Shown here piece by piece: positions 33,437 through 46,287 of a stretch of DNA of 64,000 nucleotides. This DNA is from Cunninghamia lanceolata (lineage: Eukaryota > Streptophyta > Pinopsida > Cupressales > Cupressaceae): assembly GCA_027924645.1 (NCBI GenBank), contig BSBN01000047.1, positions 6,820,001 through 6,884,000 on the forward strand, in the 5' to 3' direction. Each line of letters begins with the position of its first letter. The stretch's first letter is position 1. The notes below the pieces were generated by a model that worked only from the letters and a program-made list of their open reading frames with translations, was not told the DNA's origin and searched no databases. The position numbers were made by a program, and so were the translations under genes.

Positions 33437-34845
33437 ATGTAATGATTGTTGGATATGGAATGCATAGAAATATCAGAATGAGTCAGAAACATTGGTTGGT
33501 ATGGCAGTTAAAATCACTGAGGAAATGAGATGAATAATGATATAGCCACAAAAGTTTAAGTACAATTTCAAGAAAAAGATGGAGCTAAAATATGCATCTT
33601 TACCTGCAATTGTAGTCATCATGGTCTGGACGCCGGTGATATTATTGATAAGCATTGTAAATCATGGTTACATCAAGCTAGTCTTTACTTATATTGAGGT
33701 TTTCATGAAAAGCCATCAAGATATTTTTGTGGTCGATGGCACTAGGACAAACAACAATGCACCATCTTTCAAGAATGACATTGGTGAAAAAGGCAATAGA
33801 AATGTTAAGTCGAATTGAAGGCATACATGATTATGACACCAAGAAGAATATGGCTGTAATTGAGGATACTCTTGGGTTATTTCACAAAGGTGGGCATCCG
33901 ATGCGATAGTTGTGGAATGAACCCTATAATTAGTCTGAATGATACAAGTCAATTCAAAACATGAATATGATCTATGCCATGACTACTTGTGTGAAAGTTA
34001 GAAGCACATACTGACAAGTTATTGAAACCACGAGAACTATGAATTCAAATTGCATGTTTGCTACCATCTATGAGAATAAACTCTGCATCAGATTAAAGAA
34101 TACTTTTGGAGACATTTTCTTTGTTATGACTATGTAGTCATCAAGACTAGGTGATGTTTAAGGTCCTACAAAAGACATGAAAATTGGGAATGCACTAAAT
34201 CAAAAGAAGACATGGATAGAGGAGGATTTGATTTGGAAGTTGGCAATATCGTGTTTTTGTGTGCAAAATGTGTATGATCACACTTGACCATGAAAGTGCT
34301 GAGAGGTGATTGGTAACATAGGAAAGATACAATTTAGCAGAGCATTATTTTCAAGCAGAGAGATAGCATCATTATGAGGAAAACTTTAGATTATTCTCAG
34401 TGTTAGAAACATCTTCATCAATTCAATGGGTTATCAAAATTGCATATAAGGTGGCTTTATAGCATAGAAATTGAAACGAGAAATTGATGGCAATGGAATT
34501 CTATAGCTACGATTAGAGTGAGGAAATGTGCAACTATTCTCTTCATCCAAGCTTTGTGTGTGCGAACATAGGAGTCTAAGATTCAAGTATTCTAAGATTT
34601 AGAGGGTTTGTCAAGATCCGGCAAGGTTTAATTTAGCAAAATAGACCAAATGTGATGGAGAGAACTTAACAAAATTCACTACTCAGAAATTACAAATTTC
34701 TAGCTACTTTTTGTAAAAGTGACTTATGTCACATGTTCTCAAAAGTTAGAAGATGGACTTTGTTTTCAGATAAGTTAGGTGAAAGCGAACTAGAATAAAG
34801 CTCATTTTTGAATTATTATATTTCATAAAAAAAAGGGGGTAGTTA

Positions 34846-35677
34846 TGAGGTGGTTACTGGGTAGTTATAAGGAGGTTACAGGGTAGTTATGAAGTAGTTA
34901 TCAGTTGGTTACTAGGTGGTTATGGAAAAAGCCTATAAATATGAGTCTATTTGAAATGTAAAGGGGGGAGTCTCTTTAGAGAGAACTTTTGCAGGGGGAA
35001 CTTATGAAAACTTCTTGGAACATTTTTGGTCTTACACATTGTATAGTTTACCTTTGAAATTGTAAAATTTCGAAAAGATAATGAAGAATTGCATTTTAGT
35101 TCGTATGTTCTTGATGTATTTCTGAGTTATGATTACTAATTTCTCGTATGTCAAATTGGTGATCTTTCTATGTATTTGTGTAAATCAAAGTTATCCATTG
35201 AAGCATGCAATTAGGGTGATGAAGCACAATCATGTCTCGGTATCCTGATTTGAAAGTGTTTAGATAAATTATCTCCTCGTATGTTGAGATTTGCCATCTT
35301 TCTTCGTCGTTGTTGCATATATGTCATGAAATTCATCATAGAGTTTAGGAAGGTGGTTTCTAGCTTTGTGGTGAAACCCCCTCGTACTTTTCAATAAGAT
35401 TGTGAAATTCCTATTGGTTTTTGTACGTCTACCACGAGGATTTCTACATGCCTATTTCCCCTGCTATTTTGCTTTTCTTCCTTTTTGTACTTTAAGGTAA
35501 AAGTACACAAAAACTCCAAATACCCCTATCATACGAGGGAGTTGCCCCTCTCAAACGCAGAGGAAGATCGTTGCTCTGTAACGATCTCTCCATCTGTTGG
35601 GACAATTTAGTCACCGCCCCAAGGGCAACGAGTCATTTTCAAAGGTTATTTCACGGTGACAAATCTATTTACCAACA
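34846..35677 (+). repeat. Array LTR B (832 bp)
   Basis: Middle copy, with GTTA repeats at 34839-34926 and TATA at 34934-34941. It would serve at once as 3' LTR of one unit and 5' LTR of the next. Confidence 0.62.
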
Positions 35678-35801
35678 GATTTTTGGTGACTCTACTAGGG
35701 ATACGAGCTGAAGTGTTGGTACCTTTTATTCCTCGAGAATATACAAGTATCTCCCCAAAAAATAAGATTGGCGACTCTATCTGAAAGAAGAATCCTAAAA
35801 G

Positions 35802-37624
35802 ATGGTTTGTATTGAAGAACCCAGATGCATAACTTGTAGTTTCCTGAATCAAACAGCGATAGTGACGATGAAGATTGCTCTTTTTCTACATCCTCTACTC
35901 AGCAAAATCAAGTTATTGATGATCCTAAGCAAATAGAGTTTTTGAAGAGTTTCTATGGTGGCATGCAACTTTCTACTAATCAGGTTCATCCTTTTTTGCT
36001 TCAAACATTGCAAAAGATTGAAGAAAAAGATGGGAAAGAGACTCATTTTCTTTCTCATGATCAGAAGCCCCAACCAAAGGAAATTTATACACCAGAAGAG
36101 AAAAGAAGTTATTCTAATATATATCATTTGCATGATGAGGATAGCAATGAAGAGACAAAAGTGTTTCCTGCAAATGAACCCATATTTAATGCAACATCTT
36201 CTGATCAAAGGGTTGAAAGAGGCTCATCGAAACATGCATGTGCTAGAGAAGAATAAGTTATTGCATATTCTCATGATAGGACATCTCCACTGAAGAAAGA
36301 AGAACAAAAAGAAGTGATAGAGATGGAAAAAGAGCATTATACAGAAGCGTGAAATGATGAAGAAGAAGTCTTTATAGATGATGTCACATGCTCAATTTCT
36401 TCGAAGAATGTCACTCCTCTTGTGACAACTTGCTCTGGTTCCACAACTACAACATCCATGAGAGATTTCCATCACATGGTGACTATTCTAGAGAGTGAAG
36501 AAGAAATTTTGAGCCAAAGTGTGAAAGGACATGAAGACAAGTCACAAAATATTTTCCTTACATGCATGCAACCTGAGCAAAAGGAAAGTGATGATGAAAG
36601 AATATTGCAAGAAATCTCTTATGAGGTTTCCATTCAATATTGGCCTCTCACCACTACTGTTGATGATTTTGTTCATGAAGAAGATGTCGTCCTTTCTTCT
36701 TTATCATCTGTTGAAGAAGAATCCTCAACTACTGGTACTACTCAAGAAGAAGCATTGAATACTATTGTTCTAAATGTGCAACATGATTATGAAGATACTG
36801 GGTGTAAATCTGCACAAAGAGAGGTTAAACTTGAATTGGTTCCTAAATGTCTTGGTTTAAGTAATTTAATTGTATACCCTAGTCTGTTGTTTAAATATAC
36901 TGATGTTGAAGAAGGCAATGAGAGTAATGTTCATAGTCAAGATAAAGGAGAACAAAGTTCTGATGTTCATGACAATATAAATGAAATTGCGAGTAGTTAA
37001 AGGATTGATGAAGAGTTGTATGTTTTAAATTCTCCTTCACTACTTCCAAGCGAAGGAAATATTATTTCTTCTTCATCGATGATACAAGAGGATTTTCAGG
37101 AGGATAAAGTGTATAATGTGGATTTGTCATTTTCTCTACCTCATGTGCAACCCTCTGATAAAGTATATCCTGAGTTGGTAATGGTAAAGAAAGGGGAATT
37201 TTCTTTTGCATGTGATGATTCAATGATAAAAGAAGACATTATTTATGAGAAGGATCAGTTGCAGAGTATCGAGTTTTCTTCGCTAATTGGTTCACATGAA
37301 GGATGTCTGGTTCCTGGTTCAACTTCCTTATCTGATTCAAACTATCAAAACAACCTTCAGATAGAGAAAATTGGTATGCTTGATATAATGCCAGAAGATA
37401 TGATCAACACTACACAGGGCAATACCAAGATGATTCAAGAGGACTCAGAAGTTTATGATGAAAATTGGTTGTTCGGGGCACTATTCAAGGAGTCTTCATT
37501 TTTCATGCAGCTTATTTTTCTCGTCACTTTGGAATGGTTACTGAGTTCACAGGCACCTCATCCGTGCTCTTCTCTTTTCCGTACGGGTGCCTCTTTTTCT
37601 CAACCTGTCAATGGCTTCACTTGA
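35802..37624 (+). pseudogene. Acidic ORF of unknown function, unit 2
   Basis: Collinear with 28002-29802. After an early one-base deletion just past the ATG, one frame continues to 37624, with stops at 36254-36256, 36350-36352 and 36998-37000. It keeps the 23 bases missing from unit 1. The C-terminal hydrophobic block is conserved (SSFFMQLIFLVTLEWLLSS). Long collinearity with only scattered lesions suggests the ORF was intact in the founder. Confidence 0.7.
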
Positions 37625-39202
37625 TCATCTAGAAGAAGTTTGAGGTAGGAGTCACCTACCATGTACATAGGTTAACTAGGTGTTTTGGTTGTGTTTGTCT
37701 TGTTTCAGTTTCTGTTGTTTTTGTTGTTTCCCTCGTCTCTGTGTGTCCTTGTCTCCTTGTTTCCCCTTGTACGTCATATTATCTTCTGACTTTACCCGCC
37801 CAATGGATAAGGCATTGGTCAATTCCAGATATTCTAGGTTCATCTTACGTCCGCAAGGTCCTTGTCCCCAATTAGAGCCAGCTATTGGCCTCATTTCTAA
37901 CCTGCCAAATTTAAACTTTTGGTATATCAAAACCCTTTGTAAAGTCATCCTTTGGGCTGCAATTCGCCAAGGTCATATTTCCTACGTCAGTCATGCTGAA
38001 ATTCTTTGTCTTATCTTTCTTCATTGAAGCTTTAAAAGCAATATTATCCCAAGGCAAAACTCACGACTTAGTCATATTTTACTTTTCATCTATTTTCCAT
38101 TTTGACTAAGTCCGCGTTAATTTTTGCTTCTCACCAAGTCCATCTTGCATCCGCTTTTGATCCTTGCCAAACTCGCACCTTTCGCTAAGTGTGCGCAACT
38201 TGTGAGTTTGCCTAAGTTGTTCACATCCGCTTTTTACCGATGCAAGAAGTTTGGCATAATAAAGTCTACATTCACTTGTGACAACCGGGAATTAAACTTC
38301 GTTTCTATTCAAATCACAAGTTGCACTTTTTTCTTTTACGAAGTAAGTAATAAAATTGGGGGTGTAAATTTACAAGCATCCAAGGTGTTAAAACTCACTT
38401 ATTACTTGCATGAAAAGCTGGTTGCAGTTTTTGTGTCCATGATCATCTCCTAAAAATGAGGGAATATTCTTGAGTTTAAAATAACATAAAGACCTCCCTG
38501 CCGGTAATATTGTTATTCATGCTATCATTAAAACCCAATTCAAATATTCCAACCTTGCGTATTTCATTAATGGCATTAGGGATTTGGATTTATTTCCTTG
38601 GTTCAATTCGATGTTGAGGAGTCGACATGAGGCATCTATGCTCTCAGTCCATAAAATCCATTTATATCCCTAGACATTCTGTCACACAATCCATTTGTCA
38701 CACGTCTCCAAGTGAATAATCAAGATGCCGCGGCACTGTACATAGTGTTTCACCGTTGGTTTTACCTTTCGAGTAATATATGAGTGATACATGCCAGAAA
38801 AGGTGGCGTGGTCGACAGGTGTGATAACATGAAATTACAACATTGAAAACATCCATTGTGTACCATCATCTACCAGGCATCGTGGCATGAACAAGAATTC
38901 AGTTCTCAAGAATAGTTATCACCACTATCACCGTCCCTCATATAAAGGTGAAAAGTATGCCTCAAGCAGCGACCTCAAGTGCAGGCTTAAAGAAATCAAC
39001 ACTCGTAGTTATCAAGTTAATAACTATCTCTACAGATCTGTGCATGCTTAGAAAAGTTAACCTCGTCGAAGCCAGTCATTGAGAATTCTACACGACGGAG
39101 GAGTTGGTGGCGACACTATATGTACATAGCTTATTTGCTACGAAATGGCGCACAGGGAGTTGATCTTTGTTGAACGACATTATGCCCGCATCTTATCTGG
39201 GG

Positions 39203-39495
39203 CTAACGAAAGTAGCAATTCAAAGTAAGAACCCAGTTATCTTGTTCGAGCATGTTCTTCTCTCCAACTTGAAAAAGAAGATCCTAGATGAAGAATACAA
39301 GCGTCCTCTGGAAGAAGTAGAAACGGTTTGATCAGATGCAAATGTCACCATTCTTACTTACTCTAGGATGAGATATCATGTTATGCAAGCGGCAAAGACT
39401 CTAGTGAATAAGGGTGTGATCTAGAAATAATTGACATCTATTCTTCAAAGCCCTTTGCACTGTATACTATTGGAATTCAACTCAAAACTAAGTGA
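39203..39495 (+). pseudogene. Captured PDH E1-beta fragment, unit 3
   Basis: Same segment and same shared defects as units 1 and 2, with further private changes (for example AAGTAAG for AAGTGAG near 39226). Confidence 0.8.
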
Positions 39496-40949
39496 CCTCA
39501 AAAGTATAGCGATTGCCATACAGTTGCATGTAGCCTCGCATAGTCGCATTGTGTCTATATTAGATAAACATCCTTAAACTTTCACCAGAAGAAAGATCTC
39601 TATGCTCACCACGCATGAATCCCATGGAATCAAGAGTTTCAAAGACTAAAAACTAGTGCAAATGTGATCGTTACCATCATTCCACCACCAACTCTAAGAA
39701 AAATCTGAAAGTTATCATATGGGCAAGATGGTTATCGGAGGTTGTAAGTGGAATACAACTCACATTTCTGACAAAAGCAAAGATTGGAGTTTGTGATTAT
39801 TGAGGGCAAATGACAACAATACAGGTTGGATAGCCAGTTAGAAAGCATGAAAACACAGCTGCCAGAAGCATTTGTTGCATTGTACCACTTTATTTCTGAC
39901 ATGCATATCTATTGAAACAATACGGAATTAGGTTTTTGTTGTGGTTGCGCCAGCAAAACTGTATGTTGGATATGGAAGAATATACGAAGGTGTATGAAAG
40001 ATTTGACGGAATGCCTCACAGAATGTGGTCTCATAGGGTGCAATGGCATGGCAGATAATCCAATGAATTCAGTATATGTGTTCCATCCCCAAACCTAGTG
40101 GAGGCTTCTATCATAGAAGTTGTCGGTATCACTAATGTGGGAAGTTACATTGAGGCTACTAGCATCCTCGCCACCTATGAACGAATGGGAAACATACAAC
40201 AAGAACACCATAAAAGAGAAGAACTCAGATTTCTACAAGTAAAATGTTTAATCCATCGATAACAATGGAGTAAATTGAAGTGGTCAGTTGAAGAATGAGG
40301 TAAATAGAAATGAGCATTCAACATTTACGAATGAGCATCTGTAAGTTATTGTTTATGGTTCATAAGCATCACCATATCTGCCAATATAAAGGGTTTTTGA
40401 TATAGTTGAAGTTGAACCAGCATTCTCGCCATCACTTCCACATCGAAACCCAGTAGCAGCAGTTGTTCCACCTGTTGATCCGAAACCGCCAGTAACTGTT
40501 AAAGGGAAGCTAGCACTACAATTTGCTATCAATCCAGAAGGAATACTATTGGGTGCGGTGCAAGACAATAATTATAAAGGATGCCTCTGTCCCAGCTCTT
40601 TAACCCTTGCTTTTGTGGGATCAACTGAGTCCATTAAGTCTGCTTCCACAAGACAAAAATTTGGTTCTTATATCCCTCAATTTGGAACTTATATTGACCA
40701 TCGACAAAGGAGACTCATGCTCGATGAAGTTCTGAAATCATCCTCAACCACTAACGAAGACAAGAGAAATGATGATGTGTCAAAACAATGTGAAGGAGCT
40801 TCTTCAAATAGTTGTAGTTGTTTTAAAACTACTTTGTGAATGATATGAAGAAATAGATAACCTTTTCTAGCACTCATGCGGCTTACAGATGGAAAGATCT
40901 TATATGTGAAATATTGAATCATAAGAGAAGGCATTATTCCAGTTGACAC

Positions 40950-41249
40950 GTGTGTTCAAGCACTTTTCAATTGAACCTCATGGCTAAAAATGAGAACCTT
41001 ACATCTAAAGTAATGAAGGAGCTTGCAAGAAAGATAAAGAGTCTTGATGAGACTATCTTGGAAACATTTCAACAGCCCTTCTGGATTGATTCTCATTTTA
41101 CATACGTCTATACTATTTCTGGAAAGGTTATCAAAAATACAAAATGTGGAAGCTTACAGAAGGCACGTGAACTGTTTGACAAAATGAATCAAAGAGTTGT
41201 GGTTTCCTGGAATGCAATGAATACAGGATATGCAAGGTGGGTTTATTGA
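40950..41249 (+). pseudogene. Captured PPR fragment, unit 3 (open 99-residue frame)
   Basis: Protein identical to the unit 2 frame at 33137-33436, while unit 1 has stops. Identity at this locus suggests units 2 and 3 are each other's closest copies here, or recent conversion between them. Confidence 0.78.
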
Positions 41250-42659
41250 ATGTAATGATTGTTGGATATGGAATGCATAGAAATATCAGAATGAGTCAGA
41301 AACATCGGTTGGTATGGCAGTTAAAATCACTGAGGAAATGAGATGAATAATGATACAGCCACAAAAGTTTAAGTGCAATTTCAAGAAAAAGATGGAGCTA
41401 AAATATGCATCTTTACCTCCAATTGTAGTCATCATGGTCTGGACACCGGTGATATTATTGATAAGCATTGTAAATCATGGTTACATCAAGCTAGTCTTTA
41501 CTTATATTGAGGTTTTCATGAAAATCCATCAAGATGTTTTTGTGGTCGATAGCACTAGGACAAACAACAATGCACCATCTTTCAAGAATGACATTGGTGA
41601 AAAAGGCAATAGAAATGTTAAGTCGAGTTGAAGGCATACATGATTATGACACCAGGAAGAATATGGTTGTAATTGAGGATACTCTTGGGGTATTTCACAA
41701 AGGTGGGCATGTGATGCGATAGTTGTGGAATGAACCCTATAATTAGTCTGAACAATACAAGTCAATTCAAAACATGAATATGATCTATGCCATGACTACT
41801 TGTGTGAAAGTTAGAAGCACATAATGACAAGTTATTGAAACCACGAGAACTATGAATTCAAATTGCATGTTTGCTACCATCTATGAGAATAAACTGTGCA
41901 TCAGATTAAAGAATACTTTTGGAAACGTTTTCTCTGTTATGACTATGTAGTCATCAAGACTAGGTGATGTTTGAGGTCCTACAAAAAGACATGAAAATTG
42001 GGAATGCACTAAATCAAAAGAAGACATGGATAGAGGAGGATTTGATTTGGAAGTTGGCAATATCATGTTTTTGTGTGCAAGATGTGTATGATCACACTTG
42101 ACCATGAAAGTGCTGAGAGGTGATTGGTAACATAGGAAAGATACAATTTAGCAGAGCATTGTTTTCAAGCAGAGAGATAGCATCATTATGAGGAAAACTT
42201 TAGATTATTCTCAGTGTTAGAAACATCTTCATCAATTCAATGGGTTATCAAAATTGCAAATAAGGTGGCTTTATAGCATAGAAATTGAAACGAGAAATTG
42301 ATGGCAATGGAATTCTATAGCTACGATCAGAGTGAGGAAATGTGCAACTTTCTCTTCATCTAAGCTTTGTGTGTGCGAACATAGGAGTCTAAGATTCAAG
42401 TATTCTAAGATTCAGAGAGTTTGTCAAGATCTGCCAAGGTTTAATTCAGCAAAATAGACCAAATGTGATGGAGAGAACTTAACTAAATTCACTACTCAGA
42501 AATTACAAATTTCTAGCTACTTTTTGTAAAAGTGACTTATGTCACATGTTCTCAAAAGTTAGAAGATGGACTTTGTTTTCGGATAAGTTAGGTGAAAGCT
42601 AACTAGAATAAAGCTCATTTTTGAATTATTGTATTTCATAAAAAAAGGGGGGGTAGTTA

Positions 42660-43491
42660 TGAGGTGGTTACTAGGTAGTTATAAATAGGTTACAGGGTAG
42701 TTATGAAGTAGTTATCAGTTTGTTACTAGGTGGTTATGGAAAAAGTTTATAAATATGAGGCTATTTGAAATGTAAAGGGGGGACTCTCTTTAGAGAGAAC
42801 TTTTGCAGGGGGAACTTATGAAAACTTCTTGGAACGTTTTTGGTCTTACACATTGTATAGTTTACCTTTGAAATTGTATAATTTCAAAAAGATAATGAAG
42901 AATTGCATTTCAGTTCGTATGTTCTTGATGTATTTCTGAGTTATGATTACTAATTTCTCATATGTCAAATTGGTGATCTTTCTATGTATTTGTGTAAATC
43001 AAAGTTATCCATTGAAGCATGCAATTAGGGTGATGAAGCACAATCATGTCTCGGTATCCTGATTTGAAAGTGTTTAGATAAATTATCTCCTCGTGTGTTG
43101 AGATTTTCCATCTTTCTTCGTCGTTGTTCCATATATGTCATGAAATTCATCATAGAGTTTAGGAAGGTGGTTTCTAGCTTTGTGGTGAAACCCCCTCGTA
43201 CTTTTCAATAAGATTGTGAAATTCCTATTGGTTTTCGTACGTCTACCACGAGGATTTCTACATGCATATTTCTCCTGCTATTTTGCTTTTCTTCATTTTT
43301 GTACTTTAAGGTAAAAGTACACAAAAACCCCAAATACCCCTATCATACGAGGGAGCTGCCCCTCTCAAACGCAAAGGAAGATCGTTGCTCTGTAACAATC
43401 TCTCCAACTGTTGGGACAATTTAGTCACTGCCCCAAGGGCAACGAGTCATTTTCAAAGGTTATTTCACGGTGACAAATCTGTTTACCAACA
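42660..43491 (+). repeat. Array LTR C (832 bp), right end of the array
   Basis: Ends TTACCAACA at 43491, directly against chromovirus LTR sequence (AATAAGTTC). TATA at 42748-42755, GTTA repeats at 42653-42739. Confidence 0.65.
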
Positions 43492-46214
43492 AATAAGTTC
43501 ACCCTCCCCACTCGACTTAAGTTCACCCACCCCACTTGACTCGAATTAATCACAATCCTATAGTTACCCATTTATAAGTTCTATATAACAACCTCGATAA
43601 CATCAAGGTGTTTGAAATTCATCATGCATTAACACATGGCATTGAGGTTTAATCTCTCTCTACAAGCTCATGGAAACCTCTTCGTCTTCATTATATAAAA
43701 ATGGTTTCCTATTATATTGATTATTCGGATAACGCTACGCGTTGTTATAACGATCTCTAAGTTAGCCCATTGTTTAAATTATCCACTCATGAGTGGACAC
43801 TAAACCCAACTTTGTTGTTTTTGAAAGGAAATTACAATAAACCAATTTATAGAACATAAATATTTGAAGTCCCTAAGTTTAAAATTAAACATTCTAAGGA
43901 ATCTTCTTCGACTGTCGATTCTTCGACATAGCTTCCTCTTTGTCTACCTAAGCAATTTATAAACCCTATCTTGTTGTTTCTACTAGCAAGAAGATTGTTT
44001 TCAAGTCTAGGTTAAATACTTGACAAAAGACTGATTACATTGTTCTAAACTTCATTACATAAACTTGTATGTTTGCAATGACCAAAAAGGTGAGTCTATC
44101 CCATCTCTTGGAAACACAACAGTTGATTACTTTAATAGCAAAGAGTTGCCTATAAAGATAAAAAGGACCAAAACTGATATTCTTTGCAACAAGGTTTGTA
44201 ATTCCTCTATGGTCGACCAACCATTTAAACTCGGAAAAAGAGGACTGTGAAGTCTTGCAAGTTTCAGTGTACACTTCTCATTAAAGATATTCTTCTGTCA
44301 TTGGTTGTTACTAACAAATATTTTACTCTAAACTAGATGACTTTTAGAGCTTGTTAGAATCAAACAATGGTATTCAGCTATCCACAAAAGTAATCATTCT
44401 ACGTCGACAAGGGTTTGACACTGTGAACTATGTTAACTATGAGCTTCTTTCGACCAAAAATTAATCTGAAATACACTCTACACCAAACAAAAACCACCTA
44501 AAATTAAATCAATGACTTCACAAAAATCTTGACCTTCGCATGACAAAGCAATAAGCTATGAGATTCACTACTGTGGTGCAATGCAGTTCAGTGTAGAAGA
44601 CGTAACATTGCACCATTTGAAGATGTTCAAAACTCACAGCTATGGTTGACAACAATTAACACCTTGCGCCTTTAAGCAGACTAAGTTCTTTCAAAATGCA
44701 AGAAAGAAATTACTTATAACAACACAACAGAAAACTAAGACTGCGTAGCGAAGAGAGGAAGAGAACCTGAAGATGGTCTCTAGAGTTCTCTTACAAACTG
44801 GTCCTCGGCACTTGCTATTCTCTTAGCCATTCCCCTTGAAGCTCCTTGCTCAGACTTGTTTTGCTTCTCCTCCATGTTCCACATATACAAAACTGACTCT
44901 AACTACTCTATATCTCCCCCGTGACTACGAAGGAATAACTATCTCCTCCACTCCCTGACCATGCCTATCGATAAGGGTATCTTATCCGGCATGTAAAATG
45001 TTTTCCCACCTTAAGCAAGCTCAACCAGAAATTGGTTTGGCCACTCCACACAAATCGTGATCATTCTCCAAGATGGAGCTCCACGTAGGCGAGGTGGCGG
45101 TTGGCAGTTCTAACCACTGTCTTACTACTCATATCTGCTATGAGTATAAATCAATGCAAAGGTTTAAAATTGAAAGCTATACCGACAATCAACAAGAGGT
45201 CTAAAGCTTGAAGACAAAATGACTATATGAAATAAAAGTCATCATAGAAAGAACTTAAATGTGTCCCCCTTCGAGCTTCTGCCCGATTACCAACATCACT
45301 CAAGAATAAAGGAATTATCTCAAAACGACACTTAAATTATAACTAACAAAATATTACATATTCCAATACCTTTACTACCAAGGGTACTACACACCATGGT
45401 CTCTAGATTTTAAAACATTATTTAAACCCTTTAGTATTCGACAATAGTCCAATAAAGAATAATTTAACATCCATCAAATTTCACAAAGAGGCATTTACAA
45501 CATACGCTCGAAGTGCTTTACGACGATAACGACGAATTGAGCGCAAACACCAAAATAAGATTTGGGATCGACTTACACACAATTTTGACTTTTGCGTCGA
45601 ATCAAAAACAAGATAAGACTTACAATTCGACCACAAGTATATACATATGAACATATAAACAATATATCAGTCGTTCATGTTTGATGACACGATTCAGAGT
45701 ATTATGACACTGATGTCAATTTCCCATACTCAATACGATGACTTACAAAAGGAGAAAGACCTATTCTAACAAACGTCGATATCTCGACTAAAATTGACCT
45801 AGCCCAAACTCAAAGCATCTAGGTTTGTCTACCTGATATGCATTTTTAGTGGCAAGTACCCATGGTTTATTCTAGAGTCTATTCTCTCTTTCTCAAAGAT
45901 ACTTTCTCTTCTTTCTTCCTGGCGAACATGTTCCATCTATTCCTGTCATTGACAATCTCACATACAATTTTGTGGTCAAAGCACCAATATTCTACTCAAA
46001 ACACATTTATATCAAATCATTTCATTTTCATATCAAAAATACATTCTAATTCATAACATCATATTGATCATAATCAAATAGATTCCATAATTTCATAAAA
46101 TTAACCTTCTCTATTTATATCATCAGTTCCTATGATGTTAGAAACATATCCACATAATTGTACTATTTAAGAAAAAGTAAATAGTAATATTGAATCCAAA
46201 AAGAGGATGTAACA
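43492..46214 (-). repeat. Tekay-like left LTR, second part
   Basis: 2723 bases matching about 52110-54792, ending GGATGTAACA. Near 43497-43540 an AAGTTCACCC-CCCCACT unit is duplicated relative to the right LTR. Frames here such as 44065-44250 and 45862-46056 also occur in the right LTR; none has a known domain. Confidence 0.9.
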
Positions 46215-46228
46215 TATCTTTCCCCTAT
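46215..46228 (-). other. Polypurine tract of the Tekay-like element
   Basis: On the minus strand, ATAGGGGAAAGATA directly before TGTTACATCC, the 3' LTR start. Confidence 0.8.
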
Positions 46229-46287
46229 AGAATCATCGTCCTCGATGATTGAGTTTACCAAGAAAATTTTGAACATAAAACAAACTT

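Larger units (their letters stand above)
30061..34845 (+). repeat. Array unit 2: copy of 22257-27044
   Basis: Aligns throughout with unit 1 and contains the PDH fragment (31391-31683), the unknown frames (32135-33030), the PPR fragment (33137-33436) and the copia-like remnant. Differences are scattered single bases and small indels. Confidence 0.85.
37883..42659 (+). repeat. Array unit 3: copy of 22257-27044
   Basis: Third copy, beginning TATTGG rather than TGTTGG. It contains the PDH fragment (39203-39495), the unknown frames (40353-40839), the PPR fragment (40950-41249) and the copia-like remnant (41881-42105). About 14 bases are missing near 38180 relative to unit 2. Confidence 0.85.
22257..43491 (+). 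mobile_element. Tandem array of a gene-capturing non-autonomous LTR element
   Basis: Sequence beginning TGTTGGCCTC at 22257 recurs at 30061 and, as TATTGGCCTC, at 37883, giving periods of 7804 and 7822 bases. The last unit stops at 43491. My preferred reading is a partial unit, then LTR, internal, LTR, internal, LTR, with 832-bp LTRs at 27045, 34846 and 42660. The internal part holds an acidic ORF, then about 5 kb with a PDH E1-beta fragment, unknown frames and a PPR fragment, then a purine tract. No gag or pol is visible. The first 270 bases of units 1 and 2 differ at about 10 positions. An alternative reading has 5.6-kb LTRs (see findings). Confidence 0.8.

Noticed and set aside
37676..37948. 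90-residue minus-strand frame after the acidic ORF
   Set aside because: Low-complexity Gln/Lys frame antisense to a T/G-rich stretch, not kept open in unit 1.
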